In this document: piece after piece, positions 5,324 through 12,543 of the stretch
Numbering within the stretch: position 1 is the first letter of the stretch
Layout of the letters: every line of letters begins with the position of its first letter
DNA from: Motiliproteus sp047622605
Lineage (GTDB): Bacteria; Pseudomonadota; Gammaproteobacteria; Pseudomonadales; Balneatricaceae
Length of the DNA stretch: 13,366 nucleotides
Direction: 5' to 3'
Assembly: GCA_047622605.1 (NCBI GenBank)
Contig: JBLHND010000102.1
Coordinates: 1-13,366 of the forward strand
Made by a program: the position numbers and the translations under genes
The notes under the pieces: generated by a model
Seen by the model: only the letters and a program-made list of their open reading frames with translations
Database searches by the model: none
What the model was told of the DNA's origin: nothing

Positions 5324-6081
5324 ATTATTACGGTATTCGAGCGATCTATAGGTTCGAAATGGCGCGCGCCTGGCGCACCCTGATGCAGAGTCTGATCTCG
5401 CCGATACTTTCTACCTCGCTGTATTTTATCGTATTCGGCACCGCGATCGGCTCGCGCATGGGCGATATCGATGGCATCAGCTACGGCGCCTTTATTATTC
5501 CTGGACTGGTGATGCTGTCGCTGCTGAGCGAGAGTATCTCCAACGCCTCCTTCGGGATCTTCTTCCCCAAGTTCTCCGGCACCATCTACGAGGTGCTGTC
5601 GGCACCGGTGTCCGGCTTTGAGATCGCTATCGGTTACGTCGGCGCGGCCGCGACCAAGTCGATCCTGATCGGGTTGCTGATCCTGGTGACCGCGCAGCTG
5701 TTCGTCGATTATACGATTCTGCATCCGCTGTGGATGTTGGCATTCCTGCTGCTGACATCGATTACCTTCAGCCTGTTCGGGTTTATTATCGGCATCTGGG
5801 CCGATGACTTCCAGAAGCTGCAGATCATTCCGCTGATGGTGATCACCCCGCTGACGTTTCTGGGCGGCGCGTTTTATTCCATCAAGATGCTGCCGGAACC
5901 CTGGCAGACCCTGACCCTGTTCAATCCGGTGGTCTATCTGATCAGTGGCTTTCGCTGGGCCTTTTACGGCGTCGCCGACGTCAATGTGGGGGTTAGCTTG
6001 GGGATGACGGTGCTGTTTCTGCTGCTCTGCCTGGCGGGGGTCAGCTGGATCTTTCGCACCGGCTATAGGCTCAAGCCCTGA
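5320..6081 (+). CDS. ABC-2 type exporter permease, YadH-like
   Basis: A 253-residue inner-membrane permease partnering the ATPase upstream. It has about six hydrophobic segments and ABC-2 family features: an N-terminal amphipathic stretch (GIRAIYRFEMARAWRTLMQS), SLYFIVFGTAIGSRMGD, IPGLVMLSLLSESI, APVSGFEIAIGYV, and the C-terminal block PLTFLGGAFYSIKMLPEPWQ...FNPVVYLISGFRW, which closely follows the YadH pattern. The length matches YadH (~256 aa). The ATG overlaps the mini-ORF stop (ATGA), so translation probably depends on coupling; the local ribosome site (GAGTGAG) is poorly placed. Conserved family sequence begins near IRAIYRFE, which supports this start and not an upstream one. The stop lies inside the first unit of a 14-bp repeat. 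The substrate is unknown; the family includes polysaccharide, drug and lipid exporters. Confidence 0.92.
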   Translation: MNYYGIRAIYRFEMARAWRTLMQSLISPILSTSLYFIVFGTAIGSRMGDIDGISYGAFIIPGLVMLSLLSESISNASFGIFFPKFSGTIYEVLSAPVSGFEIAIGYVGAAATKSILIGLLILVTAQLFVDYTILHPLWMLAFLLLTSITFSLFGFIIGIWADDFQKLQIIPLMVITPLTFLGGAFYSIKMLPEPWQTLTLFNPVVYLISGFRWAFYGVADVNVGVSLGMTVLFLLLCLAGVSWIFRTGYRLKP

Positions 6082-6120
6082 GGTTCAAGCCCTGAGGTTC
6101 AAGCCCAGAGGTTCAAGCCT
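6071..6120 (+). repeat. 14-bp tandem repeat over the permease stop codon, ~3.6 copies
   Basis: The unit TCAAGCCCTGAGGT occurs at 6071-6084 and 6085-6098 exactly, at 6099-6112 with one change in the TGA region (CAGA), and partly at 6113-6120. The permease stop TGA (6079-6081) is in the first unit. The unit is not a multiple of 3, so extra copies do not extend the protein; they lengthen the 3' untranslated part. Confidence 0.95.
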
Positions 6121-6133
6121 GACACCGTTTTTT
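6110..6133 (+). terminator. Possible weak intrinsic terminator after the permease
   Basis: GGT-TCA, loop AGCC, TGA-C-ACC forms a 6-bp stem with one bulge, followed by G and six T (6128-6133). The T-run is good but the stem is short and AT/GC mixed, so termination here is only possible. The stem is built from the last 14-bp repeat copy. Confidence 0.3.
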
Positions 6134-6141
6134 GTAGGTTC

Positions 6142-6170
6142 GCAGCGTCCGTTCCCGACGGACTTGCTGC
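6142..6170. terminator. Hairpin between convergent permease and chemotaxis genes
   Basis: GCAGC-GTCCGT, loop TCCCG, ACGGAC-TT-GCTGC gives 11 bp with a two-base bulge. It is followed on the + strand by ATTTCTCTC, only moderately T-rich, and on the minus strand by no U-tract. It lies between converging genes and may terminate or stabilise one of the transcripts. It may also be a dispersed intergenic repeat. Confidence 0.4.
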
Positions 6171-6251
6171 ATTTCTCTCATGGATAGACACATCCCTGTG
6201 GGTCGGCTTTAGTCTGACGACCACCGCACCATGCTAGGTTTGTCGGACTGC

Positions 6252-7925
6252 TCAGGTCTTGAAAAATTTCACCTGATCACTGAGCACCTGCGCGAGGCTA
6301 TCGAGGGTGTGGCTGGCATTGGCGGCATTCTGGATAGAATCAGCAGAGCGCTGGGCGATACGGGTAATACTATCAACATTGCTTCCCACCTCCTGGGAGA
6401 CGGAGGACTGCTCCTCTGCGGTCGCCGAAATCTGGCTGTTCATATCCCGAATGCGGCCGACGGCTTCTTGAATCACGGCTAAGGCCGTTTCTCCATGGGC
6501 GGCCTGAGTGACCAGGTCCAGGGAGTTCTGCTTGCTGTCTTTCATCACCAGGACGGCCTGATGGGCACCGCCCTGAAGCTGCCCGATCAGCTGTTCGATC
6601 TCCTGGGTGGCCTTCTGAGTATTCATCGCCAGCTGGCGAACCTCGTCGGCGACAACCGCAAATCCTCGCCCATGATCACCCGCCCGGGCGGCCTCGATGG
6701 CGGCGTTTAATGCCAGCAGGTTGGTCTGATCGGCAATGCCTGAAATAACGCTGAGAATTTTAAAAATATTCTGTGAATTGGCCTCCAGCTTGCCGATAAC
6801 CAGGGCAGAGGCTTCGATCTCTTCGGAGAGGCTTTTGATCGATTCGATGGTTTCATGAACCAGGTGGCTGCCGGTTACCGCGGCATCATCCGCATCCTTA
6901 GCCGCACTCGATGCCGAGCTGCAGCTCTCAGAGGCATGCATCGCGGTGCTGTTCATCTCATGAATCGCCTGAGCAATATGATCCGTCTGCAGCTTCTGCT
7001 CCTGAATCAGGCCGGTCGATTCTTGGGTAACCGCTTCCAGTGCCTGAGCGGCATGTGCCATCTTGACGGTTGAATCCATCACGCCATCGATAATGGACCG
7101 GAGCTGCATGACCAGCTGATCGATGGCCTGCTGCAGTTGCCCGAACTCATCTTTACGCAAAGGCCCCTTATCGCTGGCGTCACGCAGGTCTCCCTGAGCC
7201 ATGCGCCGCATCTGAGCCACGACCTGTGCCAGGGGGCGGGTAATGTTGCGAATCAATAATATTCCGGCGACGATACCCAATAACAAGGCCGCGCAGGTGG
7301 CGCCGATCATCAGTCGATTATCCGCGTTCTGGTGGTCGGCAATAAGGCCTACCGATTCTTTAGAAGAGCCTCGGATCCGCTGATCAAACTCACCCATATG
7401 CGCCTCTATCAGCACTTCGGCTGCAAGCGCATTCTGGGAATATTTCCTGGCACCCGATTTCTGCAGGGCAGCCCATTTGTCATAGGTTGCTAGGGCATTG
7501 AGCTGATAAAGCTGCTGCTGCTCGACGATCTGGACGATAAGACTGGCGAGCTGTGCTTTGGTCTCGTCGTCGGGGAACAGGGCCAACACTTCAGCGGTGG
7601 TGGTCATCGCTTGTTGCATCTCGACAAAGGACAGATCGAAATTTTCACGCGACTTATGGATGCGGTCGGTACCATAGTTCTTTTTTCTGAGATCCCGGGC
7701 TCTGGTCGCTTCGCTGCTGCCGCGCTCGAACTCCATGGCCAGCTTCTGCTGCAGCCGACTGACATCGTTGGCGGCCTGCATCAGAGGCATGTTCATCTCG
7801 GAGATGCTGTGAATGCTCAGGTTCAGCACCCTGCTGCTGCTCAGGTTGTTCCAGGTCAGGCCTATAAGCATGGTTATAAAGAGTAAAACCAGCAAGATGA
7901 TCTTGTTGCGGACAGTGAATAGCAT
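6252..7925 (-). CDS. Methyl-accepting chemotaxis protein
   Basis: A 557-residue transmembrane chemoreceptor that passes a periplasmic ligand signal to CheW/CheA. It has TM1 at about 8-25, a periplasmic helical domain at about 28-203 (four-helix-bundle size, ligand unknown), TM2 at about 205-225, HAMP at about 226-280 (RNITRPLAQVV...), then the cytoplasmic coiled coil. The signalling tip is present and intact: ISGIADQTNLLALNAAIEAA followed by RAGDHGRGFAVVADEVRQLA (about 396-433). The protein ends VKFFKT with no CheR-docking pentapeptide. The ATG at 7925 has a modest AAGAGA ribosome site. The gene stands alone, with no che genes nearby, so it feeds a chemotaxis system encoded elsewhere. A sigma-28 promoter could not be supported. 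Confidence 0.95.
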   Translation of the reverse strand: MLFTVRNKIILLVLLFITMLIGLTWNNLSSSRVLNLSIHSISEMNMPLMQAANDVSRLQQKLAMEFERGSSEATRARDLRKKNYGTDRIHKSRENFDLSFVEMQQAMTTTAEVLALFPDDETKAQLASLIVQIVEQQQLYQLNALATYDKWAALQKSGARKYSQNALAAEVLIEAHMGEFDQRIRGSSKESVGLIADHQNADNRLMIGATCAALLLGIVAGILLIRNITRPLAQVVAQMRRMAQGDLRDASDKGPLRKDEFGQLQQAIDQLVMQLRSIIDGVMDSTVKMAHAAQALEAVTQESTGLIQEQKLQTDHIAQAIHEMNSTAMHASESCSSASSAAKDADDAAVTGSHLVHETIESIKSLSEEIEASALVIGKLEANSQNIFKILSVISGIADQTNLLALNAAIEAARAGDHGRGFAVVADEVRQLAMNTQKATQEIEQLIGQLQGGAHQAVLVMKDSKQNSLDLVTQAAHGETALAVIQEAVGRIRDMNSQISATAEEQSSVSQEVGSNVDSITRIAQRSADSIQNAANASHTLDSLAQVLSDQVKFFKT

Positions 7926-8154
7926 GCGATAGGTCTCTTAGAGTTGCCAGGAAAGTGAGTTAACATCGCCAATCCGGTGGCAGCGTCTTTTATTATTTTC
8001 AGACCGATCTTTTTGCGGCGTGCGGCTAAGGGTGCCGAGCAAGCAGGGTTCTAACTCCATGGTGTCTGGATAAAGATACCATAACAGGTCTGCTCGGGGT
8101 CAGGTCTTTCATCGAGCGCTCAATGAAAGCCCTGACCCCTTTATGTGACCCCCT
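7926..8154. other. Intergenic region between MCP start and sbcC end
   Basis: This 229-bp gap holds the promoter region of the chemotaxis gene (minus strand), where an AT-rich AAAATAATAAAAG stretch (about 7988-8001) gives a -10-like AATAAT without a fitting -35. The sbcC side carries the long inverted repeat at 8096-8139 and a 14-bp direct repeat. No additional ORF is convincing. Confidence 0.5.
8096..8139. repeat. Long inverted repeat, REP-like, downstream of sbcC
   Basis: Arms GGGGTCAGGTCTTTCAT (8096-8112) and ATGAAAGCCCTGACCCC (8123-8139) pair at 16 of 17 positions. The 10-base centre contains the palindrome GAGCGCTC. Arms of the form GGGGTCAGG...CCTGACCCC recall repeated extragenic palindromes mobilised by RAYT (Y1 REP-associated) transposases in gammaproteobacteria; this assignment is from memory of such motifs and no transposase lies in the window. 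No U-run follows on either strand, so a classical terminator role is unlikely. Confidence 0.8.
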
Positions 8155-8163
8155 TTATGTGAC
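8136..8163. repeat. 14-bp direct repeat x2 containing the sbcC stop
   Basis: CCCCTTTATGTGAC occurs at 8136-8149 and again directly at 8150-8163. The first copy overlaps the right arm of the inverted repeat. The second encodes the last codons and stop (TAA at 8157-8155) of sbcC on the minus strand. Confidence 0.9.
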
Positions 8164-11100
8164 TAGCTGGGTGCTGCTGCCCTGACGGCCGCCGATCACA
8201 TCCAGACGCAGCGCCAGCTGTTCTTTGAGCTCGGCAACATGGGAGATGATGCCGATGGTGCGGCCGCTGGCCTGCAGATCGATCAGGGTGCGGATCGCCA
8301 GATCCAGCGACTCCGGATCCAGGCTGCCGAAGCCTTCGTCGATAAACAGGGTGTCGAGTCGGATCCCGCCGGCATAGGCCTGCACCACATCGGACAGCCC
8401 CAGTGCTAAGGCTAAGGCGGCCATAAAGGACTCCCCCCCGGACAGGGTCGCCACACTGCGGCTACTGCCGCTGTAGCCATCTTCGACCTCCAACTCTAGT
8501 CCCGAGGCCTTGTTGCCCTTGGCCCTGTCTACCTTGCGTACCAGCTGGTAGCGGCCCTTGCTCATCATGCTCAGCCGCTGGGAGGCCTGAATCAGGACGT
8601 CGTCGAGCAACACACTGAGGACAAAGCGTTGCAGGCTGATCTTGTCGCCGGTCTGGCCATTGGCGACCTCGCTGAGGGTGCCGAAGATCGCATACTGGGC
8701 CTCGAGCGCGGCGTTGGTCTGGTGCGCCAGCCTGAGTTTTTGCTGTACCGACAGCAGCTGGCTGTGACGTTTATCCAGGCGCTGCCAGTGGCTGTCGGCG
8801 GTGGTAAAGCGCTGGATCGCTTCCGCGAGGGCTGCAGCGATAAGGGGCTTGTCGGGAAGGTGCTTGCCCGCCAGTTCCTGATGCAGCAGCGCCAGCGCGC
8901 CCTGGAGGCTGTGCAGTGCCGAGTGATAGTTATCGAGTTCTGACTGCAGCAGGCGCTGCTGTTGCTCGTCCAGCAGCGCCTGCTGGAAGGCTGCAAGATC
9001 GTTAAAGGCGCTGGCGTTCCAGGCCTGTTCCCAGGCGGAGCTGCTGGCCAGGCACTGCTGCGCTTGTTGCTGCTGTTGCTGAGTCAGGGTGTCCGCGCGC
9101 GAGGTCAGACGATCGACCTCGGAGCGGCCGTTGGCCAGCTCTTCCTGAGCGCGCTGCCGTGCGAGTTCCAGGGCGTCGAGCTGCGCCTGCAAGGCCTGTA
9201 GCGCCTGGGTCAGTCGAATCGGATCACGATAGGCCTCGGGCAGCTGCTGCTCGATATGGGTGACGCAGCTGCTCGATTCGAGGTGTTGATGCCATGCCTG
9301 TTCGGCCTGGGTATCGAGCTGGAGGAGCTTGGTCGCCAGGGTTGCCAGTGCGTGTTTGAGGTTCGCCAGTTGCTGCGCCTGAGCCTGGCGGGCCTGTTGC
9401 TGGATGCTCAGTTCGTTCAGCCGCTGTTGTAGCTGCTCGACGCGCGCCTGTGCCTCGGCCAGCGGTTGGCTGGCCAGCTCGCCAATCGCCTCCGATAGCC
9501 TTTTGCCGGTGTTGCTGCTCTCTTCCAGGTCGCGGTTGCGGGCCTCCAATACTTCTCTGGCCGCATGCAGCAGGTCGCGGGCTGCCGCCTCTTGTTGGCG
9601 CGCGTTCTCGACCTCCTCGGTGGTGACCAGCGTGGTGACTAACGTGCCGGTCTGGGCTGTCGAGGCAGGGTTGGGATGGACGTTGCTGCCGCAGACCGGG
9701 CAGGGCTGATCCTGCTGCAGGCTCGCGGCCAGCAGTGCCGCCTGGCCCTGGTGCCAGCGCAATTCGAGCTGCCTGGCGGCTGTCTGGGCGGTTTGCCAGT
9801 CAAGCTGGCGTCGAGCCTGTTGCCGCTCGGCGGACTGCTGTTCCGTGCTCAGTGCCCGGTGGCGGTTACGCAGCGTTTCGAGTTCCTGACGCTGGCCTAG
9901 TTGCTGCTGCAAGTCGTGGAGTCGAATCTGGGTTGGGGCCAGCGCGACCAGGGCGGTATCCAGCAGGCTTAGCTGGCGTTCATGCTCGGCCTGTTCGTCG
10001 CGTTGCTGCTGCTGGGCCTGTTGCTGGATCTGGCGGGCGCTAGCGCTGTCATCGGCGAGGCGTCGATGCGCCTGGGCTTTGGTGTTCGCCAGGGCCAGTT
10101 GCTCGATGCAGCCCTGGTATTGCTGTAGCTCCAGCTGCTGACGTTTGAGGGGATCTACGTCGGCCTGGGCGCGCTCGGCGTCGATACTCGCCGTCGCAGC
10201 CCGGTCCAGCCGTTGCTGAGCCTGGGTCAGACTCGACGCGCAGAGCGTCGCTTGGGCGTCGGTGGCCGCCAAGGCGTCGAGTTGCTGTAGCTGCTGCTTA
10301 TAGAGAGGCTGGAGGGTGGTGGCACTGGCGGACAGTCGCAGCGACTCCGCCTTGGCCTCGATGGCCGGCGCCTCGGCCTCCTGGAGGGCCAGGGTCTGCT
10401 GGCTGAGTGCCAGGGTCTCGAAGCGCGCGCTGAGTGCGGCGGCCTGATCCTGAGCGCGGACGGCCTGCGCGCGGGCCTGGTCGGCGGTGAGTTTGGTCCG
10501 GGCCGCGGCATCGAGCTCCGGCTGCAGGTCGAGCAGCTCCGCGTCGATCTCGGCTTCGGTACTCAGTTCGGTGCTTTGCAGGATCCCCTTGATCTGATTC
10601 TGGTGTTGCTCCACCGCCTGACGTATGCCAGCGGCCTGGGTCTTGAGCCGCTCCTCGATCCGCTTGTAGGTCTGGGTCTGGAACAGCTGGCCAAAGATCT
10701 TCTCACGCTCCCTGGAATCGGCCATCAGTAGTTCGCGAAACTTGCCCTGCGGCAGGACCATCACCTGGCGAAACTGCTCGACGTTGAGGCCGATCAGCGT
10801 TTCTATCTCCGTGGTCGCCTCGTTGACCTTCTTGGCGACGATCAGCTTACCGCTGGGGGAGCCGTCTAGCTGCCACAGCTGGGCGTCGGCCTGCTGGGTG
10901 GTGGTGCCTTCGCCCTTGGCCTTGGGTCGAAGCTGGGTCGGCGCGCGGCGGATTCGGTAGTCCTTGTCTGCGAGGCTGAAATCCAGGGTCACCTCGGTCA
11001 GCCGGTCAGCCTCTGCGTAGTCGCAGCGCATCTGCGCCGGCTCGCGCTCCGCCCCGGTGGTCTGGCCGTAGAGGGCAAAGCAGATCGCATCCAGGATTGA

Positions 11101-11226
11101 ACTCTTGCCGGCCCCGGTCGGACCGTTGATCAGAAACAGCGGGTTGGGCCCCAGCAGGCTGAAGTCGATCTGCTCCTCGGTGGCAAAGGGGCCGAAGGCC
11201 TGCAGCGTGAGTTTAAGCGGCTTCAT
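8155..11226 (-). CDS. sbcC: Exonuclease subunit SbcC (Rad50-like ATPase)
   Basis: A 1023-residue SMC-like ATPase that with SbcD forms the nuclease cutting DNA hairpins and blocked double-strand ends. Motifs in order: Walker A GPTGAGKS (35-42), Q-loop near FRQVMVLPQGKFRELL (about 152-167), a long Gln/Ala-rich coiled coil, the zinc hook CPVC with C509 and C512 at mid-protein, the second coiled coil, a conserved DKISLQRFVLSVLLDDVL block, signature LSGGE (928-932), Walker B LFIDEGFGSLD with D963/E964 and the D-loop LD (969-970), and H996 (ISHV). The length is typical (E. coli SbcC 1048). Its ATG overlaps the sbcD stop by four bases. Two features are unusual: the glycines of the signature are written with a run of seven G, and the stop codon lies in a 14-bp direct repeat next to a REP-like palindrome. 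Confidence 0.97.
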   Translation of the reverse strand: MKPLKLTLQAFGPFATEEQIDFSLLGPNPLFLINGPTGAGKSSILDAICFALYGQTTGAEREPAQMRCDYAEADRLTEVTLDFSLADKDYRIRRAPTQLRPKAKGEGTTTQQADAQLWQLDGSPSGKLIVAKKVNEATTEIETLIGLNVEQFRQVMVLPQGKFRELLMADSREREKIFGQLFQTQTYKRIEERLKTQAAGIRQAVEQHQNQIKGILQSTELSTEAEIDAELLDLQPELDAAARTKLTADQARAQAVRAQDQAAALSARFETLALSQQTLALQEAEAPAIEAKAESLRLSASATTLQPLYKQQLQQLDALAATDAQATLCASSLTQAQQRLDRAATASIDAERAQADVDPLKRQQLELQQYQGCIEQLALANTKAQAHRRLADDSASARQIQQQAQQQQRDEQAEHERQLSLLDTALVALAPTQIRLHDLQQQLGQRQELETLRNRHRALSTEQQSAERQQARRQLDWQTAQTAARQLELRWHQGQAALLAASLQQDQPCPVCGSNVHPNPASTAQTGTLVTTLVTTEEVENARQQEAAARDLLHAAREVLEARNRDLEESSNTGKRLSEAIGELASQPLAEAQARVEQLQQRLNELSIQQQARQAQAQQLANLKHALATLATKLLQLDTQAEQAWHQHLESSSCVTHIEQQLPEAYRDPIRLTQALQALQAQLDALELARQRAQEELANGRSEVDRLTSRADTLTQQQQQQAQQCLASSSAWEQAWNASAFNDLAAFQQALLDEQQQRLLQSELDNYHSALHSLQGALALLHQELAGKHLPDKPLIAAALAEAIQRFTTADSHWQRLDKRHSQLLSVQQKLRLAHQTNAALEAQYAIFGTLSEVANGQTGDKISLQRFVLSVLLDDVLIQASQRLSMMSKGRYQLVRKVDRAKGNKASGLELEVEDGYSGSSRSVATLSGGESFMAALALALGLSDVVQAYAGGIRLDTLFIDEGFGSLDPESLDLAIRTLIDLQASGRTIGIISHVAELKEQLALRLDVIGGRQGSSTQLVT

Positions 11227-12383
11227 ACCGAGGTCTCCTTGGAAGCGGACGAGGGGTGCTGCAACTCGCCGAGGATATCGACCAGGGCCTTATCCTGATC
11301 TGGACTGAGCGGTTGTCCGGAGACCTGGATAAAGAAATCGCGGAACATCTCCAGCTCGCCGCGCTTGAGTTTATCTCGGCTCAGCTGTTGTTCACCGGTC
11401 TCGAGCATGCCCGGTTTTTCCAGATGCAGGACGTTGGGGTAGTGCGCGCGCAGCTTGCCCATAGGATCGAGAATGGCGTGCCGATCGGTGAGTCGCACTA
11501 GCAGGTAATCCTCGGCGTGCGGATCGACCCTGGCCTGCTCCAGCAGCGTCGCCAGCGGTCCTTCGAGGATGCGCATATCACGCAGCGGGCGCAACGGCAG
11601 ATGGCGGTTGGATGCGATCCCGCTACTATCGAGCTCGACCAGGGTCACGCCTTTGTTCTGGTGCTGCTCCGAGAAGCTGTATTTGAGGATAGAGCCGCAG
11701 TAACGTATATGCGGTTCGCCCTTGAACTGCGGGCTGTGCAGGTGGCCCAGGGCGACATAATCGAAGGCCTTAAAGGGTTCGTAGCTGACCCGGTCGGCAC
11801 CGCCGATCGATAGCGGCCGCTCGGATTCGGATTCCTGAGCACCGTCGATAAAACAGTGGCTGATCAGTACTCGAGGGTGGTCGGTCGTGGCAACCTCATT
11901 GATCCGATCGATCAGAAACGCGTGGGCCTCATCATGGGTGGCGGCGTCCGTGTCGAAATGATCGCGCACCAGCGCCGGATCGTTGTAGGGGATGCCGAAA
12001 AAATGCACCTGGCCACCGTCGCTGTCGGTCAGGATCACCGGTTTGAGCATCTGCTCGAAGTTGCCGATGATGTGCAGCCCCGCGCGCTGCAGCTGGCGGG
12101 CGCCGAAGCTGAGCCGTTCGGCACCGTCATGGTTGCCGGGGATCAGGATCACCGGTACCCCCATCTCGGCACAGACCTGATTCAGCACCCGGTCCAGCAG
12201 CGCGACTGCCGCTGCGGGCGGCACCGAGCGATCGTAGATATCACCGGCGATCACCAGCGCATCGACCGCCTCGCTGGCGATATAGTCCAGCAGCTGGTCC
12301 AGCACATGCTGCTGATCCTCCAGCAGTGAGACATTATGAAACTGACGGCCGATATGCCAATCGGAGCTGTGGATAAATCGCAT
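11223..12383 (-). CDS. sbcD: Exonuclease subunit SbcD (Mre11-like nuclease)
   Basis: A 386-residue metallophosphoesterase, the Mn-dependent nuclease of SbcCD. All five phosphoesterase motifs are visible: D8-x-H10 (SSDWHIG), GDIYD (D48), GNHD (N84-H85-D86), SHCF (H176) and GHLH (H214, H216). The C-terminal capping and SbcC-binding region follows. The ATG at 12383 is chosen because AGGGA lies 7 bases upstream and MRFIHSSDWHIG is the conserved N-terminus; the frame stays open to a TTG at 12413 with no ribosome site. The gene is first in the operon, and its TGA overlaps the sbcC ATG (11223-11226), so the two subunits are probably made by coupled translation. The length is close to E. coli SbcD (400 aa). 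Confidence 0.97.
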   Translation of the reverse strand: MRFIHSSDWHIGRQFHNVSLLEDQQHVLDQLLDYIASEAVDALVIAGDIYDRSVPPAAAVALLDRVLNQVCAEMGVPVILIPGNHDGAERLSFGARQLQRAGLHIIGNFEQMLKPVILTDSDGGQVHFFGIPYNDPALVRDHFDTDAATHDEAHAFLIDRINEVATTDHPRVLISHCFIDGAQESESERPLSIGGADRVSYEPFKAFDYVALGHLHSPQFKGEPHIRYCGSILKYSFSEQHQNKGVTLVELDSSGIASNRHLPLRPLRDMRILEGPLATLLEQARVDPHAEDYLLVRLTDRHAILDPMGKLRAHYPNVLHLEKPGMLETGEQQLSRDKLKRGELEMFRDFFIQVSGQPLSPDQDKALVDILGELQHPSSASKETSV

Positions 12384-12390
12384 GCTAAAA

Positions 12391-12395
12391 TCCCT
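12391..12395 (-). promoter_or_regulatory. Ribosome binding site of sbcD
   Basis: On the minus strand AGGGA is followed by TTTTAGC (7 bases) and ATG. This places the sbcD start at 12383 and not at the upstream in-frame TTG (12413). Confidence 0.6.
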
Positions 12396-12486
12396 AAACG
12401 CAGTAGTGCGCAAGCTACCGCTGTCTGCGCTGAGATGCCATGTTTATATTCAGTCGCAGCCCCCCTCGGCTCGTCGCTGGGTCTAA

Positions 12487-12515
12487 TAGACAGAAGCGGT
12501 TAGTATCACTATAAA
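12487..12515 (+). promoter_or_regulatory. Sigma-70-like promoter of the DUF4136 lipoprotein gene
   Basis: The -35 TAGACA (12487-12492) and -10 TATAAA (12510-12515) each match 5 of 6 consensus bases and are separated by exactly 17 bp. Transcription would start near 12522, giving a leader of about 20 bases before the ATG at 12544 with GAGGA in between. The leftward sbcDC promoter must lie in the same 12384-12543 gap, but only a -10-like TATAAA (12448-12443) without a fitting -35 was seen. Confidence 0.65.
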
Positions 12516-12543
12516 TAGCAATAGACATAGCGAGGATCGAGAG

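Larger units (their letters stand above)
5198..5349 (+). repeat. Tandem duplication of the ATPase-permease gene junction
   Basis: Unit 1 (5198-5287) and unit 2 (5293-5349) each run from the ATPase C-terminal codons through a start codon to GIRAIY. The 5' parts CGTTAACCTGGTGAGTGAACG and CGTCAATCTGCTGAGTGAGCG match at about 17 of 21 positions. The 3' parts (5270-5287 and 5332-5349, GGTATTCGAGCGATCTAT) are identical over 18 bp. Unit 1 is longer because of 12-bp repeats between these parts. Confidence 0.85.

Noticed and set aside
7962..7992. Possible sigma-28 (flagellar) promoter for the chemotaxis receptor: TAAA ... GCGATGTT on the minus strand
   Set aside because: The two parts are about 19 bases apart, not the usual ~15, and the -10 part matches poorly.
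11856..12329. 157-codon plus-strand frame opposite sbcD
   Set aside because: Antisense to a gene with all five phosphoesterase motifs; no recognisable domain.
12443..12448. TATAAA on the minus strand as the sbcDC promoter -10
   Set aside because: No acceptable -35 lies 16-18 bases upstream, so the promoter cannot be assigned.
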